Origin: JALEFZ01 sp964564415
Lineage (GTDB): Bacteria; Bacteroidota; Bacteroidia; J057
Assembly (NCBI GenBank): GCA_964564415.1
Contig: CAZMAV010000003.1
Coordinates: 248,001-312,000 of the forward strand
Reading direction: 5' to 3'
DNA length: 64,000 nucleotides
Below, piece after piece: positions 61,759 through 64,000 of this stretch (position 1 is the first letter of the stretch; each line of letters starts with the position of its first letter). Under the pieces are notes generated by a model. That model had not been told where the DNA came from. It worked only from the letters and a program-made list of their open reading frames with translations, and ran no database searches. Both the position numbers and the translations under genes were made by a program.

Positions 61759-63573
61759 ATGCAGTTATACACGAAGATATTGATCGGAATGGTCTTGGGT
61801 ATCCTTGTGGGCGCCCTTTACAACGCCATTTACGATAATGATCAATGGAAGAAATGGGACATCGATGGCAACGAAAACGTAAGCCTCGGAGAGTTTCTCA
61901 AGGCGAAGGGCGTAGCTCAAGAGGCGTATAAGCAAGATTTTTATTCTCTGGATGCCAACCAAAACGATACCATTTCCCTTTCTGAATATCGCAATGCAAC
62001 CTACAAGAAGGCTGAGTGGAAAGCCTGGGACAGCGACAAAAACGATATTCTTACTTATGAGGAATACCTTTCCGGCCAGGGAATCAGTCCTACCCCCGAG
62101 ACTTATGAGGCCTTTGAAGAATTGGACCTCAACGGCAATGAGAGCCTAAGCCTTAGTGAATTCAAGAAAGGTACTTACAACAAGGCTCGCTGGAAAGTCT
62201 GGGATTCGGACCAGGATAAAAAACTGACCTATGCTGAGTACCTCGTCGGCAATGACCTCAATGAAGCTGAGGAAACCGCCAAGGTCTTTGCCAGCCTGGA
62301 CCGAAATGGAGATAAGCGCATTTCTCTGGGTGAGTACAAAATGACCTACGGTTGGCAGCGCTTTGCCAAGTACACCGACCCGGTAGGAGACATTTTCATC
62401 CGACTGGTCAAGATGTTGGTCGTGCCCCTGGTCCTGGTATCCCTCATCCTGGGGGCCGCAAGCCTGGGAGATATAAGAAAGGTAGGTAAAATCGGTCTCA
62501 AGGCCTTTGGTTTCTTCATGATGACCACAGCTGTAGCTGCCTTAATCGGTATTGGAGTAGGAAATATTGCAAAGCCCGGTGTGGGACTACCTGCAGAAAA
62601 GCGGGATGAATTGGTCTCCCAATACGAATCATCTGCTGCGGCAAAAACTCAGACCGAGGATGCTGCCCGGATGAAGGAAGAATCGACCTTCGATAAGGTA
62701 GCCAACCTTATCGTGAGCCTGGTCCCAACCAATCCCTTCAAGTCTATCGCCAGTGGTGATATGCTCGGTGTGATATTTTTCTCCCTCTTTTTGGGACTGA
62801 CGGTAACCATGATTTCCCCCGAAAAGGCAGAGCCTATTATCAAGGCTTTTGACGGGCTCAACGACGCTGTGATAAAAATGGTAACCCTGGCCATGGAGAC
62901 AGCTCCCTATGGCGTTTTTGCCCTTATGATCAATGTGGTCGCCGCCTTAGGGATGGACGTACTCTTTCTCCTGGCCAAGTATGCTGTGGCCGTCCTGGCA
63001 GGACTCCTCCTCCATGTCTGCCTGACCCATGGGAGTTTCATGCTTTTTTACATTAGGAAGAGTCCTATTCTTTTTATCAGGGCGATCAAGGAGTCCATCG
63101 TCATGGCCTTTTCTACCTCATCAAGTTCGGCGGCTCTGCCCATCAGCCTCAACATAGCCCAGACCAACCTGGGGGTTTCCAGGCAGGTGGCTACCTTCAT
63201 TCTTCCTCTGGGTGCCACGATCAACATGGACGGCACGGCAGTCTACCAGGCCATTGCGGCCCTTTTTATCGCCCAGGTATATGACATTCCCCTGGACTTC
63301 ACCCAACAGATGACCATTATTCTAACGGCGACCCTGGCCTCCGTAGGAGCAGCAGGGGTGCCGGGTGCCGGGATGATCACCCTGGCTCTGGTTCTTTCTA
63401 CCCTGGGAGTACCTGAGACGGGTATTGCCCTCATCTTTGGGCTGGATCGTATCCTGGATATGTGCCGGACTACCGTCAATGTGATTGGAGACCTTACCCT
63501 GTCAACCATCATCGCCAAGTCTGAAGGCGAAGAAGTCGTCATCAAACTCGATAAGGACCTCATCCCCGGATAA
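61759..63573 (+). CDS. Dicarboxylate/glutamate:cation symporter with six inserted EF-hand loops
   Basis: A 604-residue DAACS-family (GltP/GltT-like) secondary transporter. Helix 1 is residues ~4-24 (TKILIGMVLGILVGALYNAI). Residues ~25-205, normally a short loop, hold six canonical 12-residue EF-hand loops starting at D34, D65, D91, D123, D149 and D181. Each has D at position 1, D/N at 3 and 5, and E at 12, for example DIDGNENVSLGE and DRNGDKRISLGE. The symporter then resumes (FIRLVKMLVVPLVLVSLILGA) with the Ser-rich hairpin STSSSSAALPISL, the sodium-site motif NMDGTAVYQA, and GAAGVPGAGM. By family topology the insert faces the periplasm. It probably imports glutamate, aspartate or C4-dicarboxylates with Na+ or H+, with calcium as a likely modulator. 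Confidence 0.92.
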   Translation: MQLYTKILIGMVLGILVGALYNAIYDNDQWKKWDIDGNENVSLGEFLKAKGVAQEAYKQDFYSLDANQNDTISLSEYRNATYKKAEWKAWDSDKNDILTYEEYLSGQGISPTPETYEAFEELDLNGNESLSLSEFKKGTYNKARWKVWDSDQDKKLTYAEYLVGNDLNEAEETAKVFASLDRNGDKRISLGEYKMTYGWQRFAKYTDPVGDIFIRLVKMLVVPLVLVSLILGAASLGDIRKVGKIGLKAFGFFMMTTAVAALIGIGVGNIAKPGVGLPAEKRDELVSQYESSAAAKTQTEDAARMKEESTFDKVANLIVSLVPTNPFKSIASGDMLGVIFFSLFLGLTVTMISPEKAEPIIKAFDGLNDAVIKMVTLAMETAPYGVFALMINVVAALGMDVLFLLAKYAVAVLAGLLLHVCLTHGSFMLFYIRKSPILFIRAIKESIVMAFSTSSSSAALPISLNIAQTNLGVSRQVATFILPLGATINMDGTAVYQAIAALFIAQVYDIPLDFTQQMTIILTATLASVGAAGVPGAGMITLALVLSTLGVPETGIALIFGLDRILDMCRTTVNVIGDLTLSTIIAKSEGEEVVIKLDKDLIPG

Positions 63574-63668
63574 GTAGGAGTGGAGACTTTTCCTTATCCA
63601 CAGAGAAATTGTCCCGGTACTTTCTGAAAAGTCTGACTAAAAAAAAATGATTTGTAAGGTCTATTGTA

Positions 63669-63700
63669 GGAAGGCTCCGAAGGTGATTTTGGAGCCTTCC
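63669..63700 (+). terminator. Hairpin after the symporter gene
   Basis: ggaaggctcc (63669-63678) and ggagccttcc (63691-63700) form a perfect 10-bp GC-rich stem with a 12-nt loop, followed by attttgg, 95 nt after the stop. Confidence 0.7.
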
Positions 63701-63739
63701 ATTTTGGATCAAAAATGTAGATTGAGATAATTCGATTAT

Positions 63740-63849
63740 TGATCATCGCGAATGAATGGCTAAAACGCTGGTGGGCTTATGATAAGGGTTTGTTGTCAAC
63801 CCCAACCGCGCTAGTGATTGTATCACAAAAAAATGATTCGTGATAATCA
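63740..63849 (+). repeat. Dispersed 110-bp palindromic element, full copy
   Basis: The ends are tgatcatcgcgaatga (63740-63755) and tgattcgtgataatca (63834-63849), imperfect inverted repeats of each other. An inner hairpin pairs ggtgggcttatg-side with caaccccaaccgcgct. It aligns end to end with the minus-strand copy at 54344-54453, the strongest block being tatcac-a(n)-atgattcgtgataatcac. It occupies the gap after the symporter gene. The rest of 63574-64000 shows no gene. Confidence 0.85.
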
Positions 63850-64000
63850 CTACTGTCGGAAAAAATATTTCAGCTTTTAAAGTTGCTTTTTGTAGAGAAG
63901 GATGACACTTATTTACAATTCAACTAAGCCCAGGTCGTCCTGACCTGTAACATTTATTGTCATGCTTAGTAAAAGTTAATAAGCTGAAAGTTGGCAACCT

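Overview
The window looks like chromosomal DNA of a member of the Bacteroidota, plausibly a Saprospiria/Lewinella-like marine or aquatic bacterium. That placement is inference from gene content: TonB-dependent receptors with CarboxypepD-like N-domains, a DUF4249 lipoprotein partner, many signal-peptide TPR proteins, a TPR histidine kinase, a DUF5117/5118 metalloprotease, GH30 and GH13 enzymes, and initiation regions mostly lacking strong Shine-Dalgarno sequences. No rRNA, tRNA, CRISPR array or plasmid/phage module was recognised.

Layout. 0-8.7 kb is ordinary: a cation/proton antiporter cut by the window edge, a HAD phosphatase overlapping a TPR protein, an eRF1-like baeRF protein, a SulP anion transporter, a DUF937 protein and aroB. 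8.7-28.2 kb is a strikingly decayed and rearranged zone. It holds a pentapeptide-repeat scrap, an internally deleted IS256-type element with both terminal repeats, a four-copy ~131-bp tandem array of hairpins, an intact GH30 lipoprotein, a 5'-truncated TPR gene, a two-component pair in which both genes are broken, an IS5-type deletion derivative, and a TonB receptor with a -1 frameshift and an in-frame stop. Intact genes among these are a metalloprotease, a DUF4249/TonB receptor pair, a TPR histidine kinase and an alkaline phosphatase.

28-45.8 kb is a dense housekeeping block: uracil-DNA glycosylase and thioesterase, bifunctional nuclease, etfA-etfB, a Nfu scaffold beside lipB, phoH, a SAM hydroxide adenosyltransferase family protein, a flavin reductase with fumarylacetoacetase, upp, and a TetR regulator with an apparent operator over its own start. 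45.8-54.6 kb mixes remnants (AAA ATPase, a twice-frameshifted lipoprotein) with a Nudix enzyme, a GH13 glucosidase, envelope proteins and a prohibitin-like lipoprotein. 54.6-57 kb carries glyA and tatC.

The right end holds the two most unusual intact genes. One is a membrane-anchored NACHT ATPase with about nine 22-residue leucine-rich repeats, an NLR-like architecture. The other is a dicarboxylate/glutamate-type symporter with six canonical EF-hand calcium loops inserted between its first and second membrane helices, preceded by an XRE-cupin regulator.

A dispersed palindromic element ties distant places together. Two copies, exactly 110 bp each, lie at 54344-54453 and 63740-63849; a truncated copy is at 12539-12619 and a diverged one at 35227-35283. 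The full copies have ~16-bp terminal inverted repeats and an internal hairpin, like a MITE or REP-type sequence. All calls come from reading the sequence; no database search was run.
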